Shown one piece after another: positions 15,442 through 24,322 of a DNA stretch of 25,388 nucleotides; position 1 is the stretch's first letter, and every line of letters starts with the position of its first letter. The translations under genes were made by a program, and so were the position numbers. The notes under the pieces are model-generated. The model ran no database searches. It saw only the letters and a list, made by a program, of their open reading frames with translations, and was not told where the DNA came from. The stretch comes from DAIPHL01 sp036771375 (GTDB lineage: Bacteria > Synergistota > Synergistia > Synergistales > Synergistaceae), in NCBI GenBank assembly GCA_036771375.1, contig DAIPHL010000010.1, positions 1 through 25,388 of the forward strand. The letters run 5' to 3'.

Positions 15442-16620
15442 CTATGTCATTGCCGTCAGCGCATCCCTCATCCGCTGAATCGCCAGCTTGAGATTCTCTA
15501 TGGAATTCGCGTAGGAAATTCGGACAAACCCCTCGCCTCGATCGCCGAACACATCGCCGGGAGTCATGGTAACGTAGCATCGATTGAGCATAAAACGGCA
15601 AAACTCCTCCGAGGTCATCCCCGTTTGACGGATATCGAGAAAGATATAAAACGCGCCGGACGGTTTGTGACAGGAGCAGCCCTTTAACGAATTCAACTCC
15701 CGATACATGTAGTCCCTCCGTCTCTGATATTCCGCCACCATCGAAACAGACGGGGAGTCGTCCTCCCGCAACGCCGCCACCGCCGCGCTCTGGATGAACG
15801 TATTCGGACAGGATATGCTGTAAAAACCCAACCGCATCATGGGATTTATCAAACTTCGATCACATAGGAGATAGCCAATCCGCCAACCCGTCATGGCGTA
15901 GTACTTTGAAAAACCGTTGAGTACAACGGTGCGTTCCCGCATACCCGGAAACTGTGCGATCGTGTAAAACGTCTTTCCGTCATATACCATCCGACTGTAG
16001 ACATCGTCGGTAATGACCAACAGATCGTGCGCTTCGGCCAATTTCGCCACGATTTCCAGCGATTCTCGCTCGAGCAGAAATCCACATGGGTTGGAGGGGG
16101 AGTTCAACAAGATGGCCTTGGTTTTTGGTGTTACAAGTCCCGATAGGAGCTCCTCTCGTATCTGATAATCGTTCTTGGCATCCAGATGGTAGGGAACCGC
16201 TTTGGCTCCGGCTATATTCGGAACGGTGAAATAACACAAGTATCCCGGATCCGGCACCAAAATTTCGTCGCCAGGATTCAGGTAAGACATGATCGCAAGG
16301 AAAATTCCATGCGCAACGCCGTGCGTCACCATCAATTCGTCCGGGGCGTAGCGCAACCCGTAGAGATCCTGATAGGATTTCGAGATGCACTCCCTGAGCT
16401 CGGCCGTTCCGGTTACCGGCCCGTAATGCACTTCCTTACGATCGAGAGCCAGTTTGGCGGCCTCGACGATATGTTACGGCGTATCAAAATCCGGTTCGCC
16501 GATTTCCAGGTGAATGATGGGCTTCCCTTCTCGTTCGAGTTTCGTCGAAGTGTCTATGATCTCCCGTATTTTCGAAAGGGGTGCATTTTTCATCCGATCA
16601 GCCTGTTCCAGTCGACTCAT
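15442..16620 (-). pseudogene. Class I/II aminotransferase interrupted by an in-frame TAA
   Basis: A full-length PLP aminotransferase frame (393 codons including the stop) with one nonsense codon. The start at 16620 has GGGGAGGA six bases upstream. Codons 1-48 end HLEIGEPDFDTP, codon 49 is TAA (16474-16476), and the same frame resumes with HIVEAAKLALDRKEVHYGP. The rest is intact: VTHGVAHGIF, the PLP-facing NSPSNPCG and ITDDVYSRM, the Schiff-base lysine in NGFSKYYAMTGWRIGY, and the C-terminal GFVRISYANS. Homologues usually have a Glu or Gln codon at this position, so one base change explains the stop. It could be a true inactivation, a sequencing error or read-through. A downstream ATG at 16431 could start a 329-aa truncated protein lacking the N-terminal arm. 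The Crp/Fnr gene follows 81 bases later. Confidence 0.9.
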
Positions 16621-16905
16621 GAGAAGTCCTCCCCTTGTTTTATGCACAGGTAAAGGCATTTTTATATCATTTAAATCGCACTATACTAAAACCAGCCCCA
16701 TCAACCCTTAATTACATTTTATCCGTCGTATTCCGCCCCTTCTGTCAAGTTCTTTACACAAAACCAATTTGTGGGATTGCACCTTACGAAAATGTTTAAG
16801 GCACAAACACCTGCCGCATTCCTTTCTCTTGCAGGATACGCCCGACGGGCTGCCCTCTCTTTCGGATCGAGGACAAAACGCCTTTCCTTAAGGAAGGCAC
16901 GAGTC

Positions 16906-16934
16906 TTAACGAATCGGGGCAAACGTGGTATCAT
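16906..16934 (+). promoter_or_regulatory. Sigma70-type promoter for the GT2/GGDEF pair
   Basis: TTAACG (16906-16911) and TATCAT (16929-16934) are separated by 17 bases, predicting a start near 16941 and a leader of about 44 bases. An imperfect inverted repeat, GCCTTTCC-TTAA-GGAAGGC (about 16880-16898), lies just upstream and could be a regulator site. The remainder of the 16621-16984 gap is AT-rich near 16660-16760 and shows no further gene. On the minus strand a TTGACA near 16743-16748 may belong to an aminotransferase promoter, but I find no matching -10. Confidence 0.6.
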
Positions 16935-16984
16935 TCAACTTGACGATAAAGTCGCGTTCAGAAACCGAAAAGGGGATAGTTCGA

Positions 16985-18307
16985 ATGAACGGCGCGGAGG
17001 AGCTTTATTACTGGGTTATTTGGTGGGGCTGGTGGATCGTACAGTTCTGCCTTTATACACTCTTCGCTCTCCTGGGAGCGGATGCGATTTATCAATTCGT
17101 CGTCGCATTCCGCGGCTGCTTCCGCCAAAAGACACTGCCGGAAGCGACCCGTTATCGGCGCTTTGCCGTACTGGTGCCGGCACACAACGAGGCCTCGGTG
17201 CTGGCTCCTCTCCTGGAAAGTCTGAGGGGGCAGAACTATCCGAAGAACTGCTACCGGGTCTTCGTCTCCTGTGACAACTGTACCGATCACACCGCCCAGG
17301 TCGCCGTCGAATGCGGCGCGGAGGCGCTCATCCGCACCGACACGACCAAAAACGGCAAAACCTGGAACGTCCGCTGGGCCCTCACCAAAATCCCGATGGA
17401 CCACTTCGACGCCCTCGCCATGTTCGACGCCGACAATCTGGTCGAGCTGGACTTTCTCGCCCGCATGAACGACTACATGGAACAGCACCCCGAGGCCGAG
17501 GCGATCCAGGGCGTTCTGGACGTCAAAAACCCCGATGACAACTGGCTGACCCGTTCCTACGCGCTGGCGTACTGGTTCACCAACCGTTTCTGGCAGCTCG
17601 CCCGCGGGCTGTGGGGTCTCTCCTGCACCCTGGGCGGTACCGGACTCGTCATCCGGGCCGCGACCCTTCGCCGAATCGGGTGGAACCTCGAAAGCCTCAC
17701 CGAGGACCTGGAGATGTCGACGAGAATCATTCTCTCCGGCAGCAAGGTTCATTGGAACGACCATGCCGTCATATACGATGAAAAACCGCAGGATCTCTCC
17801 ATATCGAAGAAACAGCGCACGAGATGGATGCAAGGACATTATTGGGTCTGCTGGAAATACGGCATGAAATCACTCAAGGCCTTCTTCCGTCTGCGGAAAC
17901 TGCAATACCTCGACCTCTTCCTGTATCTACTGGCTCCCGCAAAGGCCTGCATCGCCCTGCTCACGATGATCGCCGGCATGATTTACACCATCGTCAACAA
18001 CGCGATACTCTTTCCGACGCTCGGTAAAAACACGCCACAGACCGCTCTGGAGTGGGTGTTTTTCGTCGGGATGCCCCTGTTCATGATCTTCGCCTTCTGC
18101 ATCTTCTGCGCAGTGGTCGGCCCCTCCATGCGAAATCGAAAATTGACGTTCCGCTACGCCAAGGACTCCTTCGCTTATTTTTGGTTCGGCCTGACCTGGA
18201 TACCGATCCTCTTCAAAGCGCCCTTTCTGGCGAGGCGCCAGGGCGAGTGGGTGAAGACCGAACACACGAGAAGCATCTTTCTCGAACAAATGGGCAGTCG
18301 GGATTGA
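16985..18307 (+). CDS. Processive family 2 glycosyltransferase, membrane bound
   Basis: A 440-aa GT2 enzyme of the cellulose/hyaluronan/PNAG synthase-like type. It has an N-terminal membrane segment (about 9-43), a cytosolic GT-A domain, and C-terminal membrane segments (about 311-336, 357-380 and 397-414). Catalytic motifs are visible: VLVPAHNEA (62-70), the metal-binding FDADN (Asp148/Asp150), the general-base TED (239-241), and the QxxRW motif (Gln277 to Trp281 in KKQRTRWMQGH). These mark polysaccharide synthesis with transport across the membrane. The sugar is unknown and there is no BcsB- or PilZ-like partner here. GGGG lies 9 bases before the ATG at 16985; an upstream in-frame GTG at 16925 abuts the -10 box and is rejected. 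The diguanylate cyclase follows after 38 bases. Confidence 0.95.
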   Translation: MNGAEELYYWVIWWGWWIVQFCLYTLFALLGADAIYQFVVAFRGCFRQKTLPEATRYRRFAVLVPAHNEASVLAPLLESLRGQNYPKNCYRVFVSCDNCTDHTAQVAVECGAEALIRTDTTKNGKTWNVRWALTKIPMDHFDALAMFDADNLVELDFLARMNDYMEQHPEAEAIQGVLDVKNPDDNWLTRSYALAYWFTNRFWQLARGLWGLSCTLGGTGLVIRAATLRRIGWNLESLTEDLEMSTRIILSGSKVHWNDHAVIYDEKPQDLSISKKQRTRWMQGHYWVCWKYGMKSLKAFFRLRKLQYLDLFLYLLAPAKACIALLTMIAGMIYTIVNNAILFPTLGKNTPQTALEWVFFVGMPLFMIFAFCIFCAVVGPSMRNRKLTFRYAKDSFAYFWFGLTWIPILFKAPFLARRQGEWVKTEHTRSIFLEQMGSRD

Positions 18308-18345
18308 TCAATGCCTTTTTTTGAATTCAAGAAAGGGTTACAGAC

Positions 18346-19227
18346 ATGAAGTGCGACGACCACAATCCTGTCTTTCAGGATTTTTCCGCGGAAGAGCTGA
18401 ACCGATTTCTTTTGAACCTTCGCCAGGCGTTGGCCGCTACACGGAAAGCCATTCTCAACATCATGTTTTCGCTGCGTTTTTCGGATTTGAACACGCTTCT
18501 TTACGAAGATGTACGGGGTTGCGAGGATCTGGATTTTCGCGAGAGGATGGCCGCGACTCCACCGGAGAGTATCGCCTCTCACAGACGCTATCGCAATATG
18601 GTCCGAGAACTGGAAAAGCTGATACGAATCGCCCGGGAGTGTGTCGAATCGCCGCGGAAAGGCAATTCGTCCGCCAGCCAATTCGCCGTTTTTCTCCACC
18701 AGGTGTTCATTTTCAATCAATCGATCGAGAGCCTTTTCTTCGGAATCACCTCCACGCTCTCCGACGTCGACGCCCTGACGGGACTCCTCAACCGCTCGGC
18801 GATGGAATGCGACTTCTCCCGCGTATCGATGTCGGATTGCCGTGTTTTTTCCCTCGCCATGCTCGACATCGATCATTTCAAACGGATCAACGACACCTAC
18901 GGCCATGCGTTCGGCGATCGCGTGCTCGAGACCTTCGCCGATTGCTTTGTCGAGTATGCCGGTCCCTCCGACAAGGTTTACCGGTACGGCGGGGAGGAGT
19001 TTCTGATTCTTTTCCCGGGCACACCCCTCCAGAAAGCGATCAAATCCCTCGAGCTCATCCGGAAAAAAACACAAAATCTGAAGATCGACGGAACTCAGAC
19101 ACAATCGAGTATCTCCATCGGCGCGACCGAGGTCTCCGACGGGGACTTCAAACAGGCGACGCTCAGAGCCGACGGAGCGCTCTACCAAGCCAAACAAAAG
19201 GGCCGCAACAGAATCGAGCTGGCGTAG
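18346..19227 (+). CDS. Diguanylate cyclase, GGDEF domain with DgcZ-like N-terminus
   Basis: A 293-aa protein. Residues 1-135 are helical; 140-293 form a GGDEF domain with DALTGLLNR, the metal ligand Asp174 in AMLDIDHFKR, and an active GGEEF (215-219). It should make c-di-GMP from two GTP. The usual RxxD inhibitory site before the GGEEF is not conserved (GPSD in place of RxxD), so product inhibition through that site is unlikely. By eye the N-terminus aligns with the zinc-sensing CZB domain of E. coli DgcZ (FLLNLRQALA near the start; Cys59 and His79 at ligand-like positions), but two of the four zinc ligands appear replaced (Thr32 and Arg83). AAAGGG precedes the ATG by 8 bases. It is co-transcribed with the GT2 gene, suggesting c-di-GMP control of the glycan. 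Confidence 0.94.
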   Translation: MKCDDHNPVFQDFSAEELNRFLLNLRQALAATRKAILNIMFSLRFSDLNTLLYEDVRGCEDLDFRERMAATPPESIASHRRYRNMVRELEKLIRIARECVESPRKGNSSASQFAVFLHQVFIFNQSIESLFFGITSTLSDVDALTGLLNRSAMECDFSRVSMSDCRVFSLAMLDIDHFKRINDTYGHAFGDRVLETFADCFVEYAGPSDKVYRYGGEEFLILFPGTPLQKAIKSLELIRKKTQNLKIDGTQTQSSISIGATEVSDGDFKQATLRADGALYQAKQKGRNRIELA

Positions 19228-19739
19228 GACCGGATTAATTACATGTAAGAAATTCAAACGTTTGTTTATAGAGTACAACCAAAGAAGTAAAAACAACGTC
19301 GTTCTTCGGGGGCAGATTCCCCTCATAAATTTGTGGAGCTTGACCCATTTATAAAAAACTGACAAAACGAGCCAGAGATACTATTCAATGTTTTTCGGAG
19401 AATCGAAATGCGCCTGCTTATGTTACTTCTCCATCAAGGTATAAATGGTTCGCTCAGTTTTGCGTTTGGTTCCGGAAATCGCTGGGGGCGTACATTTTGA
19501 TGCCAGACGCTTTATATCCCGCTGCAAGACATCGAAAATGTGTGCTGTGGTTTTTATGCACGGAAACATCACGCTTAGCCAGCCTCAAGCGGGAATCTTG
19601 TAGATTGTTGGGTGAAAAGACATGGCTCCCATATTAGTTTATCTCACACATAAACTTTTATAAGTCCTTTACAACCTAAATCGAGTAATATCTTCGTTTT
19701 TTCTTGATTCCCTCTAATCTCATATTTTGAAGATATTTT
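19228..19739. other. AT-rich intergenic junction
   Basis: A 512-base stretch between the GC-rich diguanylate cyclase and the AT-rich large NTPase; base composition changes visibly within it. It contains a perfect 10-base palindrome CAAACGTTTG (19255-19264) and a GGGG/CCCC hairpin-like element near 19309-19326 without a T-run. There are two antisense open stretches of about 19350-19640 (+) and 19423-19569 (-), neither with a ribosome site. No tRNA, att-like duplication or transposase motif could be recognised. It is probably the left boundary of the accessory segment. Confidence 0.5.
19423..19569 (-). other. Short open frame of unknown reality, 48 codons
   Basis: Reads leftward from ATG at 19569 to TAA at 19423-19425. 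The product begins MFPCIKTTAHIFDVLQRDIK and is basic with a helical first half, so it looks more protein-like than random. There is no Shine-Dalgarno before the ATG and an in-frame stop lies just upstream. It may be a decayed gene end or chance. I cannot assign a family. Confidence 0.2.
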
Positions 19740-20372
19740 TTAAGGCCTCTCAGCCTCCCGAAGCCAATTCTCTATATTGCTCACGCCTTTTTCTAGAAGA
19801 GAATTCTGTAAGACAATGACTCTTTGCAGCATATTTCCTCCATCAGTTTCTTCCCGTTCTTCTGCCTCACGAAAGAGACAGGTCAGTAGGTTTGTGAATT
19901 TTTCATTGGCTCTAATATCCAAGTCCGTATCCATTACTTTTTCGAGTAGTGTTTCTGCAGCGAACAGAGCTAAGTCGCTTTCTTCTTGACAGATGCCGTT
20001 AAGCCAATCTGGAAAATTATACATGGAAATTCTCTTTCTATTTGGGATTCGCGTTACATATGTAAAGTAGGCCTCAATTAAACTCATTGAAAGCGATGTA
20101 TATTTAGAGCCCTCATCATTAAAAACACTAGCGACAGAATAAAAAATATCGTCAGTTGCTGGCGCATTTTTTAAAAGATGTTCCAAACCCTGCAAACATT
20201 TGTCTCGAACCGTGTGGTCGGTTATGTTATGAGAAAAAATCTCCGCTACACCCACCCAAGCCGATTCTTCATTAACTCTTATCAACGCGTTATTCAGTTC
20301 AGAGAAGCTCATCTTATTTGACAAGTAACCGAGTGTCATCAACATACCCCATGATTTTCCTGCTTCAGGCAT
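19740..20372 (-). CDS. C-terminal fragment of the frameshifted large NTPase
   Basis: A 210-aa frame starting at ATG 20372 inside the end of the large upstream gene (34-base overlap). Another in-frame ATG lies exactly at the upstream stop (TGATG, ATG at 20339). The residues are wholly helical and continue the repeat pattern of the larger protein: KSWGMLMTLGYLSNKMSF, LQGLEHLLKNAP, LALFAAETLLEKVMDTD, LLTCLFREAEE. No ribosome site precedes either ATG. If one A is restored in the run complementary to 20378-20382, the two frames join as MMEKSAMPEAGKSWG, a natural helix-to-helix junction. I therefore read this as the separated C-terminus, not an independent gene. Translation by TGATG coupling as a second subunit remains possible. 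Confidence 0.75.
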   Translation of the reverse strand: MPEAGKSWGMLMTLGYLSNKMSFSELNNALIRVNEESAWVGVAEIFSHNITDHTVRDKCLQGLEHLLKNAPATDDIFYSVASVFNDEGSKYTSLSMSLIEAYFTYVTRIPNRKRISMYNFPDWLNGICQEESDLALFAAETLLEKVMDTDLDIRANEKFTNLLTCLFREAEEREETDGGNMLQRVIVLQNSLLEKGVSNIENWLREAERP

Positions 20373-23300
20373 AGCACTTTTTCCATCATTGACAGATACT
20401 TTTGCACTCGGTCAAAAGAATGATAATAAAAGTAATAAAGACATTCATATACATTTTCCCAGACAACTGCAGGTGTTATGGAAACACATGCATCGAACAA
20501 ATCCCATCCGATCTTTGGATATTTTCCAATAAAGTATGGTAAATGAATTAAAATCATCGACCTTACTGAGGGATGCGCATCCGATGCAAATTGTTGAAGT
20601 AATTCAACAAGCAATTGGGGTAGTTCCTCGTGATTTTTTTCAAGCCAGCGATTCGCCATTACACCCGTCGCACTGGCTGCGATGCCTCTGGTGCACGCGA
20701 GACCAGTGCCAAGTACATCGTCTTTGTCCCAGTCTTTCAGAGACGGATCAGGTGAAGATGCAAACATGACGAGGTTTTCACATATGTGTTCGACGTCAGC
20801 TTTTTCCACTACAATGTTGGAACAGGCCTCTAATACTCCAATCAACGTATTTTCAAGTCCTTCACAGGGACATTTGTCGAAGATAGAAAAGAGCTGTGAC
20901 AATAAAAACTCAGCATCTGGCGTGCAAACAGGTTTCCAATCTGAAGGAGGTTTTAGATTCCCAAAACAGTATTTTACGTGACGACTTGCTCCACTTAATA
21001 TTGCGTTGCGGAAAATTGGTGCTATTACCGACCAAACTTCCTCTCCCCATGGCAAAAAACGAGCTGGATTTTTACTCACAGCTTCCGAGAGTTGATGTGC
21101 AACCTCAACTGGGCCTCCTACTCCAAAATCACCTTGGAAGTCATCAACTCTATTAGATCGCGTGTCATAATGTTGTATGATTCTAAGGACTGAACTGTTT
21201 TTAAAGCTCAAAAATTGATCGCAAGTAACCGGTGAAAATATTATGCCAGCCCAACTTGTGACAGGCGGTTTTCTGTCAGAGTTTCCGAAAAATCTATTCG
21301 CGGTGTCAATAATCTTCTGGCTTTCTACAGTTCTATATGGTGCGGGGATTTCAAGTAAAATATCACGTTTTATTTTTAGGAACCACCCAATATCCTCTTC
21401 TGCCACGTCTTCATAATGGCGACATATGGTTCTTTGCAAAGCCTCTAAATCTTCATTGCAAAGATATGGAGCAGAAGTACCCAGAAGGCGTGCTACTTCG
21501 TATTTGAACGGGTGGACATCATTCCATTTTATATCATGCAAAATATGTCGAACAAGGGCGATGTTATTGTTTGGAACTTCTGTTAAACAAAGAAGAGCAA
21601 TGTACCTGAGAGCGGCCTCTTCGCTATTAGCAAGTGTTTCTGCATGGGACATCCACCAATCAGAGTCCCTCATGGCATGATCTATACATGATTTCTCCAA
21701 TGCTAAAAAAATAACGTTTAGAAAACCAACATGATGGAGAGAGTATTTGGAGCGTTTTCTTTGGTAGGAGGTTTTTTGAAGAAAATGAGAGTCTACAGCC
21801 GAAAAATCTCTTGTAACTGTCAATTTTCGACTCCATGTTTGAATTGAATCGATTACCAAAGACAAAAAATTTTCCGAAGCTATCATTCGCCGCTCTAAAA
21901 AATTACTATTTTCCAGATAATGCCCCTCACAGTGTAATGTTTCTTCAAGTTTGTCCAAATCTGCATCATTTACATCACGTGTAATGTAGCGCCACAGAAT
22001 ATCTTCGTTTGAATCAGTGGCATTGATCCATTTACAGAGTGGAGTAGCGAGAAGACTATAAAATTCTTTATCCGGATTTTCAATGATACTTATGAAAACG
22101 TCTCTTAGTTCTACCGTTTCCAATTGTACCATTCCCCTGAGTGCAATACTTGCACGCCTTACCGTTTCCGTTTGATCGATAACATCACTGTGTAAAGCAA
22201 GGCACCATTTCTTGGCAATCAGTGTTTGTTCCATTTCAGAGCACTTGGATAGTTGTTCAAGATACAGAAATTGCCATCTCTGCTCATCATTCGTAGACCA
22301 TTCTGGGATCAGAAATTTTTCGATGAAATCAAACCACACGACAATATCAATAACCGAGAAAAAACATCCAAAAAGTGTGGTGTGTTCCCTGAGCAAATCA
22401 AGCACAAGGGGCCAATCTGCATCAATGGGTTTTATTTCGGCGAGCGACATCACGATAAGCCGTTTCAAATGAAATGCGATGGTTTGGGAATTCAAAAGGG
22501 CTCGTACTTGTTGGCGAAAGGATTTTGGATCATGGCTGCGCAAATAAAAGAAAAAAGCTCGTATCGTCGGTCGGATGAATGGAACTGGCTTCATGCTTTG
22601 AATGAATTCCAACATGCTCGCGCCGCTTTCCATTGCTTGCGCAACACAAAGCAGGTCAACCAAACTTTGATGCCCGAAAGTGTAGTTACCGCGTTCGGTT
22701 TCTACTAGAATATTGGTGCTCATAAGATGTCTAGCGAGTTCACAGGGAATGTTTACTTCTAGTTTTGTTATATCGAGCCGCCTTTTTTCTAGCATTCGCG
22801 CTGCTATTTGTTTCAACACCTCATACGCTTCATCACCCAAATTCGAATCACGCAAAATAAATGTTTCCAAATATGCCTCGCATAACTCAATCCAAGTTAT
22901 GGCATCGGTCGATCCTCCGGTTTGGATAAGATCCACGTACATACCCAGCATTTTAGGATTTGTCAGTAGCTGTTTTTGTTGATCGATGACAATCTCCTTT
23001 TGTTCGAAGCCCAGAGTTTCAAACATTGGGACGATCTCGGTTTCATAGTCTAAAGGGGCGATTATAAGACAAGCCGTATCTTTGAGAGAAGAGAGTCTTG
23101 TATCATACTTATAATCAAAGGTTCTACACGATGCGACAACAGAGACATTATTCAGAGACTTAAGTTGAGACAACAACAGGAAAAAGCCCGAAAGGGCAGT
23201 ATCTCGCGCAATTGAGATAACGTCAAGAGAGTCCACGATTACAACAACGTGCCGAAACTCTGCCATCCGTGCAACATTGTCCGTAAAATCTTTTTCCCCT

Positions 23301-24322
23301 AAAGAATCTGAGGTGATATCCCTTGCTTGCACAAGAACAGGATAAAGCGCCTCGTCTTTTTCAAGGATTTCAAGGAGCTCAAGAAGGATACATGTTTTAC
23401 CCGAGCCGGGTTCACCAAGCAGAAGAGTCATGGCTTCTTTCTTTTCTATCAGCTTCAGTAAAGCGGTTGTTTCCTTCCTCTTTATACGGTAACCGCAGAT
23501 ATCTCTCGGCCAGATACGCCCAATCGAGGAAATCAAGTCAAGATCACGGCGCAATTGGGCCTCTTCTTTGAGCGGTGTAATTCTTAACCCCCTATCCATT
23601 AGAAATTTACGTAAATCGTCGCAAGATACAGAATAGCCTTCCGAATTCACTGATAATCGATCACGATTTCTGAAGTCTGCACGCCTCGCGATACAGCCAA
23701 CTTTATTTCTAATTTCTTCGAAGGCTTTTTCAGCGTCGGTTGTGCTGTACCGAAGCATACCTAGCGTCACTTTGAGAATAACATCGCGCGGAAATGTTAT
23801 AAAATTCAGATGGTGCAGGAATTGCAGAGTTTCTTCCGCGGGTGACAGCAGTGTGTTTCCATCTCGGTTTTTTTCAATTCCAAAAGATGTTAATAGATCA
23901 AACTCTTTTTTTAATTCGCCGGGAAGGTTGAATTCAAACGATGCAAGATTGTCGTGAATTCTTACATTGTCGGAGAGGCGAGCTAATTTTCCAAAATTGT
24001 CTTGGGAATAAAAACAAATCGAGCAGTTCGGTAAATCTCGCCATTGTTTCCAAGCTTTTTTCAGTTCATTTTCGAGAGAAGTCGCATTCCAGCCCCTACG
24101 AGTTGAATGATTTCTTTTGCACTGACAGCAGGTTTTGTTGCCATTCCGATAAGAGATTACGATATCGTCTACGGAATAAGGACACCCGGCGGGCGAGAGT
24201 GAAGTCGCGTCAATTTCTATTTCCAAGATCTCAGGTTCACTGAGCATAGAGACCATCCAATGTGCTGCCACTAAATCCTGATATTCATCTCCAATACTTG
24301 AATTTACTCCTGCCCTACTCAT
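20339..24322 (-). CDS. Large nuclease-NACHT/STAND NTPase, putative anti-phage protein (frameshifted)
   Basis: A 1327-aa protein. Residues 1-140 look like a PD-(D/E)xK-type nuclease: GDEYQDLVAAHW (11-22), Asp52-Asp53 in SVDDIVIS, and Gln67-Lys69 in CCQCKRNH, the D...QxK pattern of Mrr/DUF4297/Cap4-like effectors. Residues about 265-560 are a P-loop NTPase with Walker A GEPGSGKT (303-310), a NACHT-like Walker B VVIVDSLDV (359-368), VVASCRTFDYKY as sensor region, and FGHQSLVDLL (548-557). The remainder is helical repeats, including SPVTCDQFLSF (1029-1039) and GGPVEVAHQL...NPARFLPW (1068-1091). Effector-NTPase-repeat order is that of Avs/bNACHT anti-phage sensors (family knowledge); defence here is inference. 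Codon use is AT-rich and foreign. The frame is cut short by a likely 1-base deletion; the intact form would be about 1527 aa. The start overlaps a 49-aa ORF by ATGA. Confidence 0.88.
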   Translation of the reverse strand: MSRAGVNSSIGDEYQDLVAAHWMVSMLSEPEILEIEIDATSLSPAGCPYSVDDIVISYRNGNKTCCQCKRNHSTRRGWNATSLENELKKAWKQWRDLPNCSICFYSQDNFGKLARLSDNVRIHDNLASFEFNLPGELKKEFDLLTSFGIEKNRDGNTLLSPAEETLQFLHHLNFITFPRDVILKVTLGMLRYSTTDAEKAFEEIRNKVGCIARRADFRNRDRLSVNSEGYSVSCDDLRKFLMDRGLRITPLKEEAQLRRDLDLISSIGRIWPRDICGYRIKRKETTALLKLIEKKEAMTLLLGEPGSGKTCILLELLEILEKDEALYPVLVQARDITSDSLGEKDFTDNVARMAEFRHVVVIVDSLDVISIARDTALSGFFLLLSQLKSLNNVSVVASCRTFDYKYDTRLSSLKDTACLIIAPLDYETEIVPMFETLGFEQKEIVIDQQKQLLTNPKMLGMYVDLIQTGGSTDAITWIELCEAYLETFILRDSNLGDEAYEVLKQIAARMLEKRRLDITKLEVNIPCELARHLMSTNILVETERGNYTFGHQSLVDLLCVAQAMESGASMLEFIQSMKPVPFIRPTIRAFFFYLRSHDPKSFRQQVRALLNSQTIAFHLKRLIVMSLAEIKPIDADWPLVLDLLREHTTLFGCFFSVIDIVVWFDFIEKFLIPEWSTNDEQRWQFLYLEQLSKCSEMEQTLIAKKWCLALHSDVIDQTETVRRASIALRGMVQLETVELRDVFISIIENPDKEFYSLLATPLCKWINATDSNEDILWRYITRDVNDADLDKLEETLHCEGHYLENSNFLERRMIASENFLSLVIDSIQTWSRKLTVTRDFSAVDSHFLQKTSYQRKRSKYSLHHVGFLNVIFLALEKSCIDHAMRDSDWWMSHAETLANSEEAALRYIALLCLTEVPNNNIALVRHILHDIKWNDVHPFKYEVARLLGTSAPYLCNEDLEALQRTICRHYEDVAEEDIGWFLKIKRDILLEIPAPYRTVESQKIIDTANRFFGNSDRKPPVTSWAGIIFSPVTCDQFLSFKNSSVLRIIQHYDTRSNRVDDFQGDFGVGGPVEVAHQLSEAVSKNPARFLPWGEEVWSVIAPIFRNAILSGASRHVKYCFGNLKPPSDWKPVCTPDAEFLLSQLFSIFDKCPCEGLENTLIGVLEACSNIVVEKADVEHICENLVMFASSPDPSLKDWDKDDVLGTGLACTRGIAASATGVMANRWLEKNHEELPQLLVELLQQFASDAHPSVRSMILIHLPYFIGKYPKIGWDLFDACVSITPAVVWENVYECLYYFYYHSFDRVQKYLSMMEKVLCLKQENHGVC
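20378..20382 (-). other. Homopolymer (A5 on coding strand) at the frameshift point
   Basis: The coding strand reads ATGGAAAAAGTGC. The upstream frame gives MEKVLC and stops 30-odd bases later. With six A residues it would give MEKSAMPEAGK and continue for 207 more codons. This is a typical position for a slippage indel or a sequencing error. Confidence 0.75.

Noticed and set aside
19350..19640. Plus-strand open stretch containing SPSRYKWFAQFCVWF
   Set aside because: No start codon or ribosome site in a sensible place, Trp/Cys-rich, no family resemblance; antisense to an equally doubtful short frame.
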